50,296 nt of DNA from Halococcus hamelinensis 100A6 (GTDB lineage: Archaea; Halobacteriota; Halobacteria; Halobacteriales; Halococcaceae), in assembly GCF_000336675.1 (NCBI RefSeq), contig NZ_AOMB01000008.1, positions 1-50,296 on the forward strand, written 5' to 3'. The position numbers were made by a program, and so were the translations under genes. The notes under the pieces were generated by a model. The model worked only from the letters and a program-made list of their open reading frames with translations, was not told the origin of the DNA and searched no databases. This document shows positions 24,333 to 32,798 of the stretch, piece by piece (the first letter of the stretch is position 1; the number at the start of each line of letters is the position of its first letter).

Positions 24333-24914
24333 ATGCCGCATCAATGCACCCAGTGTGGTCACACGTTCCCCGACGGCTCGAAGGAGATGCTCTCGGGCTG
24401 TCCGGAGTGCGGGGGCAACAAGTTCAAGTTCGAACCCGCCGCCGACGCACGCGCGAGCAGCGCGACTCCCCCTGATTCGGGACCATCCCCATCGGCCGAG
24501 AACCCGGCACAGGCCGACGCACGACGCGAGGTCGCTTCCGGGGACGACCACCCTCCTGACACCGCCGACCCGGTCGGTGGCCCCGGCTCGACCGGAAACG
24601 AGGGGGTGTCGAACGACGGGCTATCGGAACCACCTACGAACGGGACTGCCGACCCGCCTCCCGAAACCGAGCCGACGGCGGACACGCCCGACCCCGCGAG
24701 CGACACGCCCGATCCCGCGGGCGAGTCCGACATGGCGGCGCTCCGGCGCGAACTCGACGACCAGTTCGAGAGCATCAAGATCCTCGAACCCGGCCAGTAC
24801 GAACTCAACCTGATGGAGCTCTACAATCGGGAAGAGTACATCATCGCGCTCCAGGAGGACGGCCAGTACGTCATCGAAGTCCCCGAGACGTGGCTCGGCG
24901 ATGACGAAGCCTGA
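24333..24914 (+). CDS. arvC: OapC/ArvC family zinc-ribbon protein
   Basis: A 193-residue protein. The N-terminal zinc ribbon is CTQCGH (residues 5-10) with CPECGG near 23-28. Residues 35-130 are a disordered Pro/Asp/Ser linker with DPASDTPDPAG-type repeats. The C-terminal domain (ALRRELDDQFESIKI, then EPGQYELNLMELYNREEYIIALQEDG) is the conserved block of the family. It lies 39 bp after arvB and completes the arvABC/oapABC set, probably one operon. Confidence 0.9.
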   Translation: MPHQCTQCGHTFPDGSKEMLSGCPECGGNKFKFEPAADARASSATPPDSGPSPSAENPAQADARREVASGDDHPPDTADPVGGPGSTGNEGVSNDGLSEPPTNGTADPPPETEPTADTPDPASDTPDPAGESDMAALRRELDDQFESIKILEPGQYELNLMELYNREEYIIALQEDGQYVIEVPETWLGDDEA

Positions 24915-24975
24915 TCGGGGCAGCGGGCGACCACCAAAATAAGCACTTAACACACCGCCACGCGAACCCGATCCC

Positions 24976-25065
24976 ATGAGTCAACCAACCAAGATCGTCC
25001 TCGGGACGGTCGTCACCGCCGTCGTGGTCGCGCTGGTCGTCATGGTCGCTCTGGGATTCGCCTGA
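24976..25065 (+). CDS. Single-helix microprotein
   Basis: A 29-codon reading frame: MSQPTKIV, then a hydrophobic Val/Leu/Ala-rich helix to the end (LVVMVALGFA). An AT-rich CAAAATAAGCACTTAA lies about 30-40 nt upstream and could be its promoter. Third positions are all G/C, as in real genes here. It is convergent with the glpK-linked membrane gene. Existence is plausible but unproven, and no function is apparent. Confidence 0.5.
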   Translation: MSQPTKIVLGTVVTAVVVALVVMVALGFA

Positions 25066-25083
25066 GAGCGGGTTTCGGGCCGG

Positions 25084-26151
25084 TCAGAGCCCGAGGTACG
25101 ACGAGGTCGGGAAGAGTCCCACGAGGTAGCCGATGCCCACGATGAACATCGCGACCATGATCGCCATCGCGGGCGGGTCGACGTGTGTGCCCGAATGCGA
25201 GTAGAGGAGCCGCTGCATGCCCTCGCCGATGATCCCGGTGAGGCCACCGAAGACGCCCGCGAGGAGGATCGTGAGCACCGGGCTGCCGAACCACGCCGCG
25301 CCGACCACCGCACCGACGGACCCGAGCAGGGTGATGTGGTGGGTGACGGGGATCCGCTCGACGCCGAGGTTCAAAAAGAGCAGACTCATCGCGGAGAACG
25401 CGTAGCCGAGGAACACGCTGCCGGTCTCGATCCAGATGAACCCGCCGAGCACGCCGCCCACGATACCGATCGCGGTGACGCCGGACCACTTGTACTGGTG
25501 GCCGAGCCACGGCTGGACCGTGAGCTGTTCGCGTTCGACACCGCCGTCGGTCATCGGTTTCGTCTCGCCGCGCTCGAACGGCGACATGTCGAGGAGCGAC
25601 GACCCGGCCGCCGACCCGACGAGCGGGTAGCCGAAGGCCGCCCGCGCGACCAGCGCCGACACCACGACCGCCAGCGCGATGCCGTCGGTGGGAACGCCGA
25701 GCCCGCCCGCGACCTGTGTGATCAGCATGCCGAGGAGCCCGAAGACCGCGCCGACCGCGAGGATGTCGGGTTTGGTGCCGTAGGCTTCGGTGATGACCTT
25801 CCCCGGGTGGTAGTCCCAGCCCTCGGGCGTCATCTCGGGGTACTTCTTCCCGACGTAGGCCGAGGCCGCCACGCCGGCGGCGAAGGAGACGTGCGGGCCG
25901 AACACCATCCCGAACCCGATCGAATCCGTGATGCCGGCGGTAGCGGCACGCTGGATGCCCGAGATACCGCCGACGTCGCCACCCAGCACTTCGAGACCCT
26001 CACCGAGGAAGACCGCGAAGCCCGTGAAGACGAACGCGGGGAGCGCGCCGAGCGCCGCCGCGAGCGCGCCGCCGGCGAGGGCGGCGATCGCCATCAGGAG
26101 GAACTCTTCGACGCCGAGGCCGATAACGGGGATCTGGAGGAGTGTCTGCAT
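25084..26151 (-). CDS. Multi-pass membrane protein linked to glycerol kinase
   Basis: A 355-residue hydrophobic protein with roughly nine or ten helices. Glycine-rich turns include GGALAAALGALPAFVFTGF, SIGFGMVFGPHVSFAAG, and GVFGGLTGIIGEGMQRLLYSHSGTHVDPPA near the C-terminus. It starts 3 nt after the glpK stop, so the two are one operon. As I recall, a homologous membrane gene accompanies glpK in Haloferax. A role in glycerol entry is the simplest inference, but the sequence is not an aquaporin (no NPA motifs) or a GlpT. Confidence 0.85.
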   Translation of the reverse strand: MQTLLQIPVIGLGVEEFLLMAIAALAGGALAAALGALPAFVFTGFAVFLGEGLEVLGGDVGGISGIQRAATAGITDSIGFGMVFGPHVSFAAGVAASAYVGKKYPEMTPEGWDYHPGKVITEAYGTKPDILAVGAVFGLLGMLITQVAGGLGVPTDGIALAVVVSALVARAAFGYPLVGSAAGSSLLDMSPFERGETKPMTDGGVEREQLTVQPWLGHQYKWSGVTAIGIVGGVLGGFIWIETGSVFLGYAFSAMSLLFLNLGVERIPVTHHITLLGSVGAVVGAAWFGSPVLTILLAGVFGGLTGIIGEGMQRLLYSHSGTHVDPPAMAIMVAMFIVGIGYLVGLFPTSSYLGL

Positions 26152-26154
26152 CGG

Positions 26155-27687
26155 TCAGTCTTCCCGTGCCCAGTCGAGCGAGCGATCGACCGCGTCGTGC
26201 CAGCGCTCGTACATCGCGTCGCCCTCGCTGGTCCGCTTCGGGGTGAACTCGCTGTCGACCTGCCAGTTCTTCCGGAGCTCGTCGGCGGTCCCCCAGTAGC
26301 CCACCGCGAGCCCCGCCGCGTACGCGGAGCCGAGCGCGGTGGTCTCGTCGACCTCCGGTCGCACGATATCCACACCGAGCACGTCGGCCTGGAGCTGACA
26401 GAGGAAGTTGTTCTTGACCGCGCCGCCGTCCACTCGGAGCTCCTCGACCTCGATACCGGAGTCGTGCTCCATCGCCTCGGCGACGTCGCGGGTCTGGTAG
26501 GCGATCGATTCGAGCGTCGCGCGGACGATGTGCTCGCGGCGCGTCCCACGGGTCATCCCGACGATGGTCCCGCGTGCGCGCTGGTCCCAGTGGGGCGCGC
26601 CCAGCCCGGTGAAGGCCGGCACGAGGTAGACGCCGTCCGTCGAATCCACGCTCCGCGCGAGGTCCTCGGTCTCGCCGGCGTCGTCGATCAGACCGACGTC
26701 GCCGAGCCACTCGACCGCCGCGCCGGTGACGAAGATCGAACCTTCGAGCGCGTACTGGACGGGTTCGCCCGAGCGCTGGAAGCCCACCGTCGTAAGCAGG
26801 CCGTTGTCGCTCTCGACGGCCTCCTCGCCGGTGTTGAGCAGGAAGAAGGAGCCCGTTCCGTAGGTGTTCTTCGCGTCGCCTTCGTCGAAACACGTCTGGC
26901 CGAACAGCGCGGCCTGCTGGTCGCCGAGCGCGCCCGCGACGGGCACCTCGGCCCCCAAAAAGCCGTCCGGGTCCGTGGTGCCGTAGTAGTCCTCGTCGCT
27001 GGAGGGCCGAACCTCGGGCAGGGTCGCGCGCGGAACCCGGAACTCCTCCAAGAGCTCGTCGTCCCACGCCATCTCGTGGATGTCGAACAGCATGGTTCGC
27101 GAGGCGTTGGTCACGTCAGTGACGTGATTGCCCGTGAGCTTCTCGATAAGCCACGAGTCGATGGTGCCGAAGTGGAGGTCGCCGGCCTCGGCCCGTTCGC
27201 GGGTGTCGGCGGGCCGTGCGCGCTGGAGCTTGATCGGGTCGGCGTTGTCGAGGAGCCACTCGGCCTTGGTGGCCGAGAAGTAGGCGTCGGGCTGGAGTCC
27301 GGTCTTCGCCTGGATGGTCTCGGCCTTCCCGTTCGCTTCGAGCTCCTCGACCCGGTCGGTGGTCCGGCGGTCCTGCCAGACGATCGCGCGGTGGATCGGC
27401 TGGCCGGACTCGGCGTCCCAGAACAGCGTGGTCTCGCGCTGGTTGGTGACCCCGATGGCTTCGAGCTGGGTGGCCTCGATCCCCGCGCTGTCGAGGGCTT
27501 CGCGTACCACCGACTGGGTCTTCTCCCAGATCTCGACCGGGTCGTGCTCGACCCAGCCGGGTTCGGGATAGAACTGTTCGTGTCGTTCGTAGGCGTTGGC
27601 GACGACTCGGCCCTCGTGGTCGAAGACCATGAATCGGGTGCCCGTCGTTCCCTGGTCGACCGCGCCGACGTAGGTGTCTGGTGTCAT
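26155..27687 (-). CDS. glpK: Glycerol kinase
   Basis: A 510-residue FGGY-family kinase converting glycerol to sn-glycerol-3-phosphate. The phosphate-1 loop is VGAVDQGTTGTRFMVFD, GWVEHDP is the glycerol-binding signature, and NQRETTLFWD, FGTIDSWLIEKLTG and VDGGAVKNNFLCQLQADVLG are conserved family blocks. Glycerol from Dunaliella is a key carbon source for haloarchaea. The usual gpdABC dehydrogenase genes are not adjacent here. A palindrome upstream may be its operator. Confidence 0.97.
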   Translation of the reverse strand: MTPDTYVGAVDQGTTGTRFMVFDHEGRVVANAYERHEQFYPEPGWVEHDPVEIWEKTQSVVREALDSAGIEATQLEAIGVTNQRETTLFWDAESGQPIHRAIVWQDRRTTDRVEELEANGKAETIQAKTGLQPDAYFSATKAEWLLDNADPIKLQRARPADTRERAEAGDLHFGTIDSWLIEKLTGNHVTDVTNASRTMLFDIHEMAWDDELLEEFRVPRATLPEVRPSSDEDYYGTTDPDGFLGAEVPVAGALGDQQAALFGQTCFDEGDAKNTYGTGSFFLLNTGEEAVESDNGLLTTVGFQRSGEPVQYALEGSIFVTGAAVEWLGDVGLIDDAGETEDLARSVDSTDGVYLVPAFTGLGAPHWDQRARGTIVGMTRGTRREHIVRATLESIAYQTRDVAEAMEHDSGIEVEELRVDGGAVKNNFLCQLQADVLGVDIVRPEVDETTALGSAYAAGLAVGYWGTADELRKNWQVDSEFTPKRTSEGDAMYERWHDAVDRSLDWARED

Positions 27688-27709
27688 GAGTGGGTGCCCG
27701 GCTTCGGGC

Positions 27710-27723
27710 GAACGACACCGTTC
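27710..27723. promoter_or_regulatory. Palindrome at the glpK promoter
   Basis: GAACG-ACAC-CGTTC is a perfect inverted repeat 23-36 nt upstream of the glpK ATG, overlapping the expected TATA position on the minus strand. It is a candidate repressor site, for example for a sugar- or glycerol-responsive regulator. It does not match a site I know. Confidence 0.4.
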
Positions 27724-27784
27724 TTTACTGGCGGTGCCGTATTACCCGTAACGAATACTGTCGTTCATGATAAAACTTTCCACG

Positions 27785-28963
27785 TCACGGCGTCGACGAC
27801 GCGAGGTCGTAGAGCCGGCGGAAGACCAGCGCCGGAAAACACGGTTCGAGCCCGCTTGGTGGGCGTCCCAGCCCGTCGGTTCGGTCGGTTGAGACCCGTC
27901 GGACGACACCCGAATCGGCGAGTTCGTAGAGGATTCGTTCGACCGTCGTCGCCGACAGCCCCACCGTGTCGGCGGCCGCCACCCCGGCCGCCGCCGCGCG
28001 AACCGACTCCCGGTCGGTGGCTCCGAGGTCGAGGAGTTCCCGGAGGACGCGCTGGCGGTTCGCCGGGAGCGAGCGAACCCGACCGATCGCGGCACACGGC
28101 CGGGGAACCCCCTCGATACCGGCGTCGAGCGCGTCGGACCGGACCCTGTCCTCGCCGGCGTCGTCGGCGACCACCGCGGCCCCGAACACCGCGGCGAGCG
28201 CGTCGTGGGCGTCCCCGTCGGCCCACTCGGCGACTCGACGGGTCGCTTCGTGGTCGAGCGTGCCGCGCGCGAGCCCCGCCGACGCCCGGTCCGACAGGAT
28301 GTCAGCGAGGAGGTACGACGGGGCGGAGTCGATCCCGATCGTTTCGCTCGGGGACGGGTCGAGCTCCTCGGGCGGCGGCCGCCCCACGCCGACCCACGCC
28401 ACCGACCCCGAGACACCGTCGAGGAACTCGGCGACGGCCCGTAGCGACGGGGTCTCGGGGTCGCCGAGATGGTCGACCGCCACCACGGCCCGCCGACCCG
28501 ATGAGGCGACGTGGTCGGCGAGCAGCGACCGGAACCGGCTCGTGCTGACGCCGTTTTTCGGCACCGATTCGTCGACCAGTTCGTCGAGGATGGCGTGCCG
28601 GAGCGCGAACTCGGTCGTGGCGTGGCGGGCGTCGACGTAGCCGAAGGTGACGGTCGCGGCGTCGTCGACCCGGGTGGTGGTGTGGATGCTCGCGCGGGAC
28701 CCGCCCTCCAGCCTCCGGAGTTCGCCGAACAGCGCGGTGACGAGCGCCGACTTCCCGGCCCCCTTCGGCCCCCAGACGTAGGTGTTCGGTGGGATCGTCC
28801 CCTCGAACGCGGGGTCGAGCCGGTCGAGCAACCGTTCGAGGACCGGCCCCCGTCCAACCGGGTCCCGGACGTGGGCGGCGGGATTCACTGCTTCGGGGTC
28901 GCGGATCACCTGCGGGCCGTTTTCGGCGTGATAGCGGCGGGCGATGCGGTCTCTGATGTCCAT
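27785..28963 (-). CDS. Orc1/Cdc6-related ATPase with degenerate Walker B
   Basis: A 392-residue protein. The N-terminal arrangement resembles Orc1/Cdc6: RDRIARRYHAENGPQVIRDPE, then VGRGPVLERLLDRLDPA, and Walker A WGPKGAGKSAL. The Walker B position reads AVVAVDHLGD, lacking the DE pair needed for hydrolysis. A C-terminal winged helix is visible (VGLSATTVERILYELADSGVVRRV). It may bind ATP and DNA without turnover, acting as a regulator rather than a loader. It is 97 bp upstream of glpK on the same strand, and no ORB-type origin is adjacent. Confidence 0.8.
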   Translation of the reverse strand: MDIRDRIARRYHAENGPQVIRDPEAVNPAAHVRDPVGRGPVLERLLDRLDPAFEGTIPPNTYVWGPKGAGKSALVTALFGELRRLEGGSRASIHTTTRVDDAATVTFGYVDARHATTEFALRHAILDELVDESVPKNGVSTSRFRSLLADHVASSGRRAVVAVDHLGDPETPSLRAVAEFLDGVSGSVAWVGVGRPPPEELDPSPSETIGIDSAPSYLLADILSDRASAGLARGTLDHEATRRVAEWADGDAHDALAAVFGAAVVADDAGEDRVRSDALDAGIEGVPRPCAAIGRVRSLPANRQRVLRELLDLGATDRESVRAAAAGVAAADTVGLSATTVERILYELADSGVVRRVSTDRTDGLGRPPSGLEPCFPALVFRRLYDLASSTP

Positions 28964-29166
28964 TGCTGGGTTCGGACGACCGTCGGGCGTCCACCCGCGA
29001 GCCGTCGTCTATCCACGACTCACGTCCGGATTCAATAAGCATTATTATACGGGAACAGAGGTCGAACGCTCCGGATCGTCGTTCGTCGGTCGTCTCTCGT
29101 TCGCCAGCGCCCGGTTCGTACTTTACTGCCGGCTCGACACGTGGGGCTCGACGGAGGAGGATGAAC

Positions 29167-29712
29167 TCACGCGGGCGTTATCGGGAGGTCGTGGTCGTCG
29201 AGCAGGAGGGCTTTCGCGGTCTCGAACTCGTCCGCCGCGAGCGGGGTCCGCGTACAGACCCCGATACGGCGCTTCTTCGCGTCGCCGTACTCGCGGTAGC
29301 GAACCACGATGTGCGGGGCCCTGAGCGGCCGTTTCTGACGCGGCTCGACCGACGCTACCGCCCGAAGCGGGATCGTCCGGTCGTCGGTGTAGCCGCGGAA
29401 CCGCCGTCGGACGAATCGACGAAGGACGTGGACGGCGTACGCCATCCCGAAGACGACCACGACGATGCCGACCCCGAGGAGGAGCAATCGCCAGTCACCG
29501 AACAGCGCGCGATAGACGAGTTGACCGACCGAGAGCGCTCCGAGTAGAACCACGCCCACGAATCGGAGGACACCCCGTTCGTATCGTCGCTCGTGGGAGC
29601 GCTTGGCGTTCTTCAACCCGCGCCCGACCCGTTCTCGAACCCCGAGCGATTCGAGGCGGATCTCGCCGTGCTCGACGACGCACCAGCCCTCCCTCGTCCG
29701 GAACCGTCCCAT
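29167..29712 (-). CDS. PH-like domain membrane protein
   Basis: A 181-residue protein. It opens with a beta-rich segment (GWCVVEHGEIRLESLGVRERV), then a basic stretch, two helices (VLRFVGVVLLGALSVGQLVY and WRLLLLGVGIVVVVFGMAYAV), and a C-terminal PH-like half (IPLRAVASVEPRQ, PHIVVRYREYG, then DEFETAKALLLD). The start is the ATG complementary to 29710-29712, since the longer frame is a shadow of the next gene. No characterised homologue comes to mind. Confidence 0.75.
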   Translation of the reverse strand: MGRFRTREGWCVVEHGEIRLESLGVRERVGRGLKNAKRSHERRYERGVLRFVGVVLLGALSVGQLVYRALFGDWRLLLLGVGIVVVVFGMAYAVHVLRRFVRRRFRGYTDDRTIPLRAVASVEPRQKRPLRAPHIVVRYREYGDAKKRRIGVCTRTPLAADEFETAKALLLDDHDLPITPA

Positions 29713-29770
29713 CGTTTCGATCCGGTCGGGGGCCGAACAAATCCTTTGTGTCGACGGGGGAGCGAGAAAC

Positions 29771-30349
29771 TCAGAACTCGCCCCGGACCTCGCCATCGGG
29801 GTCGAGCGAGACCACCCCGTCGAACAGGTCGCGGTAGCCCTCGACGACGCTGTCCTCGTGGACCTCGCGCGCGAGGTGGAAGACGCCGACGGCGTCGTAC
29901 TCGCCCAGGAGGTCGAGCAGGGCTTCGACGGCCTCGCGGGCGCGTTCCTCGTCGGCGTAGTAGACCATCTCGGTGATCGAATCGACGCTGATCCGGAGTT
30001 TGCCGTCGTGCGAATCGAGGAACTCGCGGGCGGTCTCGACGATCCCGTCGAGGTCGTCGGGGGCGGCGACGTACCGGACGCCCTCGCCCGACCGTCGCGA
30101 GTAGCCACGCTCGATGCTGAGGGTGTCGAGGATGGTGGCCTTCTCGCGGTCGACCTCGTAGTGTTCGAGCTTCTGTTCGACCTCGCGGGCGGTGGTTCGG
30201 GTCGAGATGACCAGGAAACGGTCGGTGTCGGTGTTCAGGAAGTCGGTGTCGATGCGGTCGGTCTCGCCGGTGCTCGGGTGGACCAGGAGCACGCCGGTCC
30301 CGCCGGGAATCGTCTCGGGGGTGTCCTCGACCGCGAGCGTATAATCCAT
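29771..30349 (-). CDS. RecA/KaiC-superfamily-like protein without Walker A
   Basis: A 192-residue protein with the layout of haloarchaeal KaiC-like or HTR-like regulators: GGTGVLLVHPSTGETDRIDT, strands FLVISTRTT and LRISVDSITEMVYY, and VGVFHLAREVHED. The glycine-rich phosphate loop is replaced (no GxxxxGK[S/T]), so ATP binding is unlikely. A signalling or scaffold role is possible. Function unassigned. It precedes the PH-like gene on the same strand by 58 bp. Confidence 0.75.
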   Translation of the reverse strand: MDYTLAVEDTPETIPGGTGVLLVHPSTGETDRIDTDFLNTDTDRFLVISTRTTAREVEQKLEHYEVDREKATILDTLSIERGYSRRSGEGVRYVAAPDDLDGIVETAREFLDSHDGKLRISVDSITEMVYYADEERAREAVEALLDLLGEYDAVGVFHLAREVHEDSVVEGYRDLFDGVVSLDPDGEVRGEF

Positions 30350-30388
30350 GCGCGAACCGGGATGGCGACCCCCTTAATCCCACCGACG

Positions 30389-30823
30389 TCAGAACACGCT
30401 GTCGGCGGTGGCCGCCCCGACCACGCTGAACACCGACGCGATGGCGATCGCGTGGAGGGTGACCATGGGCCACCGGGACCGGGGGACGTCGAGGCCCGCG
30501 AGGAACGTCCACGGCGCGCCGAAGACCGCCATCAGGATGGCGACCGAACCGAACGAGACGCACATCAGCGAGACGAACCGGATCGGGACCCCGCCGACCT
30601 CCGCCTCGGCGTCGGGGTCGCGGTCGGCGTCGGCCTGATAGAGCGCGCCGTAGCCGATCGCGAACACCATCCCGACCGCGACGAGCCACTGAACCGTCGA
30701 GGTCTCGGCTGCCGCCACCCAGACCTCCTCGGTGATCACGAACGGGCCGGCGAGCAGGAACCCGCCGACGATCTGCTGGGCGAAGTCCGCGACCTTGAAC
30801 CGGGATATCCGTCTCCGCGCCAT
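30389..30823 (-). CDS. DUF2391-type membrane protein
   Basis: A 144-residue protein beginning MARRRISRFKVADFAQQIVGG with four predicted helices. These are near residues 17-37 (GGFLLAGPFVITEEVW), 44-60, 82-103 and 118-140. It resembles the DUF2391/TIGR02587 family of unknown function. It is divergent from the methyltransferase gene. Confidence 0.8.
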   Translation of the reverse strand: MARRRISRFKVADFAQQIVGGFLLAGPFVITEEVWVAAAETSTVQWLVAVGMVFAIGYGALYQADADRDPDAEAEVGGVPIRFVSLMCVSFGSVAILMAVFGAPWTFLAGLDVPRSRWPMVTLHAIAIASVFSVVGAATADSVF

Positions 30824-30915
30824 GCCCGTGGGTTATCCCCGGTCCTCAAGACGCCTCCGCTCTCGAAGCCGGCCCACGCCGAACGGGTTTTCACGGCGAC
30901 CCGCCTCGTCCGGCC

Positions 30916-31593
30916 ATGAGCGCTCGCGAGGAGTTCGACGCGTGGGCCGCCGACGGCCGCGACCGGGGGATGGAGGAACGCCACTGGCACACCGCGAAAC
31001 ACGTCCTCGGACGGATGCCGGTCGAGTCGGGCGAACGGATTCTCGACCTCGGAACGGGGAGCGGCTACGCCGCCCGGGCGCTCGCCGACGCCGCGGACGC
31101 TCGCGCCTGCGGGCTCGACGGCTCCCCCGAGATGGTCCGTAACGCGCGGTCGTACGCCGAGGACCCCCGAGTGGAGTTCCTCGTCGGCGACTTCGGTGCG
31201 CTGCCGTTCGCCGACAGCTCGTTCGACCACGCCTTCTCGATGGAGGCGTTCTACTACGCTGCGAGCCCCCACGAGACCCTCAAGGACCTCCGACGGGTGC
31301 TCCGCTCGGGGGCCACCTTCTCCTGTGCGGTGAACTACTACGAGGAGAACACCGCGAGCCACGAGTGGCAGGACTCGATCGAGATCCCGATGACCCGCTG
31401 GAGCATGGACGAGTACCGCGCGGCCTTCGACGAGGCGGGCTTTCACGTCGCGGCGCAGGACACGATCCCCGACCGCGAGATCGAGATACCACCCAGTGAC
31501 GAGTTCCCGACCGAGGGCTTCGAGAGTCGCGAGGCGATGGTCGAGCGCTACCGGACCCTCGGAACCCTGCTGACCGTGGGCGTCGTCCCCTGA
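30916..31593 (+). CDS. Class I SAM-dependent methyltransferase
   Basis: A 225-residue enzyme with motif I ILDLGTGSGYAARALA (residues about 42-57), motif II ACGLDGSPEMV, and VEFLVGDFGALPFADSSFDHAFSMEAF covering motifs III and IV. This is the Methyltransf_11 layout of small-molecule methylases. A short helical N-terminus (MSAREEFDAWAADGRDRGM) precedes the Rossmann core. Substrate unknown. No biosynthetic neighbours suggest one. Confidence 0.92.
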   Translation: MSAREEFDAWAADGRDRGMEERHWHTAKHVLGRMPVESGERILDLGTGSGYAARALADAADARACGLDGSPEMVRNARSYAEDPRVEFLVGDFGALPFADSSFDHAFSMEAFYYAASPHETLKDLRRVLRSGATFSCAVNYYEENTASHEWQDSIEIPMTRWSMDEYRAAFDEAGFHVAAQDTIPDREIEIPPSDEFPTEGFESREAMVERYRTLGTLLTVGVVP

Positions 31594-31632
31594 CCCGACC
31601 CGCGCGAAGTGTGAGTAACATGGTCCGGTTTC

Positions 31633-31678
31633 TTCGGTCCTTTTTCCCCTGCTACTTCGGTCCTTTTTCCCCTGCTAC
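31633..31678. repeat. Perfect 23-bp tandem duplication
   Basis: The 23-bp unit at 31633-31655 (beginning TTCGGTCCTTTTTCCCC) is repeated exactly at 31656-31678, downstream of the methyltransferase stop. Each unit carries a T5 run, so the pair may give two tandem oligo-T terminators. Confidence 0.85.
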
Positions 31679-31795
31679 CGGGACCACGCGGCTGCTCACG
31701 GTCGGTCGGCCCGTGGTTTCGACTGGAACCGTCCAGAAACCAGCAGAAGTTGCCGCTATACGTGGAGCACTGGCGGAACCTGCCGAATGTATCGG

Positions 31796-31804
31796 TAATA
31801 TATG
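31796..31804 (+). promoter_or_regulatory. TATA-like box of the rhodanese gene
   Basis: TAATATATG lies 27-35 nt upstream of the ATG at 31831, giving a leaderless or nearly leaderless transcript and supporting the choice of that start over 31750. Confidence 0.6.
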
Positions 31805-31830
31805 CCCCGGGCGTGAAAAGGGGAGTGGAC

Positions 31831-32718
31831 ATGAGTGACTACGCAAACGACGTACTGGTGTCGGCGGACTGGGTCGAGGAGCATCTCGACGAGTTCCAGG
31901 ACGAGGACTCGGGCTATCGACTGCTGGAAGTGAACAACCCCACCGTCACGGCGGACTCCGAGTACACCGCCTACGAGGAGGGCCACGCGCCGGGCGCGAT
32001 CTTCTTCGACTGGGAGGAGGACTTCACCGACCAGCAGACCCGCGACATCCTCTCGAAGGACGCCTTCGAGGAGACGATGGGCGAGGCGGGCATCACCGAG
32101 GACGACACGATCGTGTTCTACGGTGGCGGTCGGGTCCCCAACTGGTTCGCGCTCTTCGCCTACTGGCAGGCGAAGTACTACGGCCACGAGGACGCGAAGG
32201 TGCTCGACGGCGGGAAGGGCTACTGGGTCGCCAACGACTACCCGCTGACCGAGGAGGCACCCGACTTCAGTGCTCAGGAGTACACCGCCCGCGGTCCCTT
32301 CGAGTCGATCCGCGCCTACCGCGACGACGTCGACACGGCCATCGACCAGGGCCTGCCGATGGTCGACGTGCGCTCGCCCGAGGAGTTCTCCGGCGAGGTC
32401 ATCGCCCCCGAGGGGCTCAACGAGACCGCCCAGCGTGGCGGCCACATCCCCGGCGCGTCGAACGTCCCGATCGCGACCATCCTGAACGACGACGACACGT
32501 TCAAGAGTCCCGACGAACTCCGCGAACTCTACGCCGAGGCCGGCGTCGACGGCGAGGAGTCCACCATCGCCTACTGCCGCGTCGGCGAGCGCTCCTCGAT
32601 CGAGTGGTTCGCGCTGCGCGAACTCCTCGGCTTCGAGGACGTCCGCAACTACGACGGCTCCTGGACCGAGTGGGGCAGCATGATCCGCACCCCGATCGAG
32701 ACCGGCGACGGCAACTAA
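31831..32718 (+). CDS. Thiosulfate/3-mercaptopyruvate sulfurtransferase, two rhodanese domains
   Basis: A 295-residue protein of two tandem rhodanese folds. The N-terminal inactive domain contains VLVSADWVEEHLDEF, GHAPGAIFFDWEED and VFYGGG. The C-terminal catalytic domain contains MVDVRSPEEFSGE, GHIPGASNVP and the active-site loop AYCRVGERSS with the persulfide-forming Cys. It transfers sulfane sulfur from thiosulfate or mercaptopyruvate to acceptors such as cyanide or thiols. SAMP-dependent sulfur relay is one conceivable use. Confidence 0.95.
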   Translation: MSDYANDVLVSADWVEEHLDEFQDEDSGYRLLEVNNPTVTADSEYTAYEEGHAPGAIFFDWEEDFTDQQTRDILSKDAFEETMGEAGITEDDTIVFYGGGRVPNWFALFAYWQAKYYGHEDAKVLDGGKGYWVANDYPLTEEAPDFSAQEYTARGPFESIRAYRDDVDTAIDQGLPMVDVRSPEEFSGEVIAPEGLNETAQRGGHIPGASNVPIATILNDDDTFKSPDELRELYAEAGVDGEESTIAYCRVGERSSIEWFALRELLGFEDVRNYDGSWTEWGSMIRTPIETGDGN

Positions 32719-32798
32719 GACTCCCGAACCCGACTTTTATTTCGAGGCGTGCCCGGTCACCGACCACCCCGAGGACCACCCTCCGCCATCGCGCGTCG

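Noticed and set aside
25183-28548. A 1,121-codon open frame on the plus strand
   Set aside because: It runs antisense to the membrane gene, glpK and the Orc-like gene, all of which have clear family motifs. Its own translation shows only Arg/Asp/Gly-biased shadow sequence.
31714-31730. ORB-like sequence GTGGTTTCGACTGGAAC upstream of the rhodanese gene
   Set aside because: It resembles the box core on the opposite strand but lacks the GAAGGGGTG end (17 of 23 matches), stands alone and has no initiator gene nearby.
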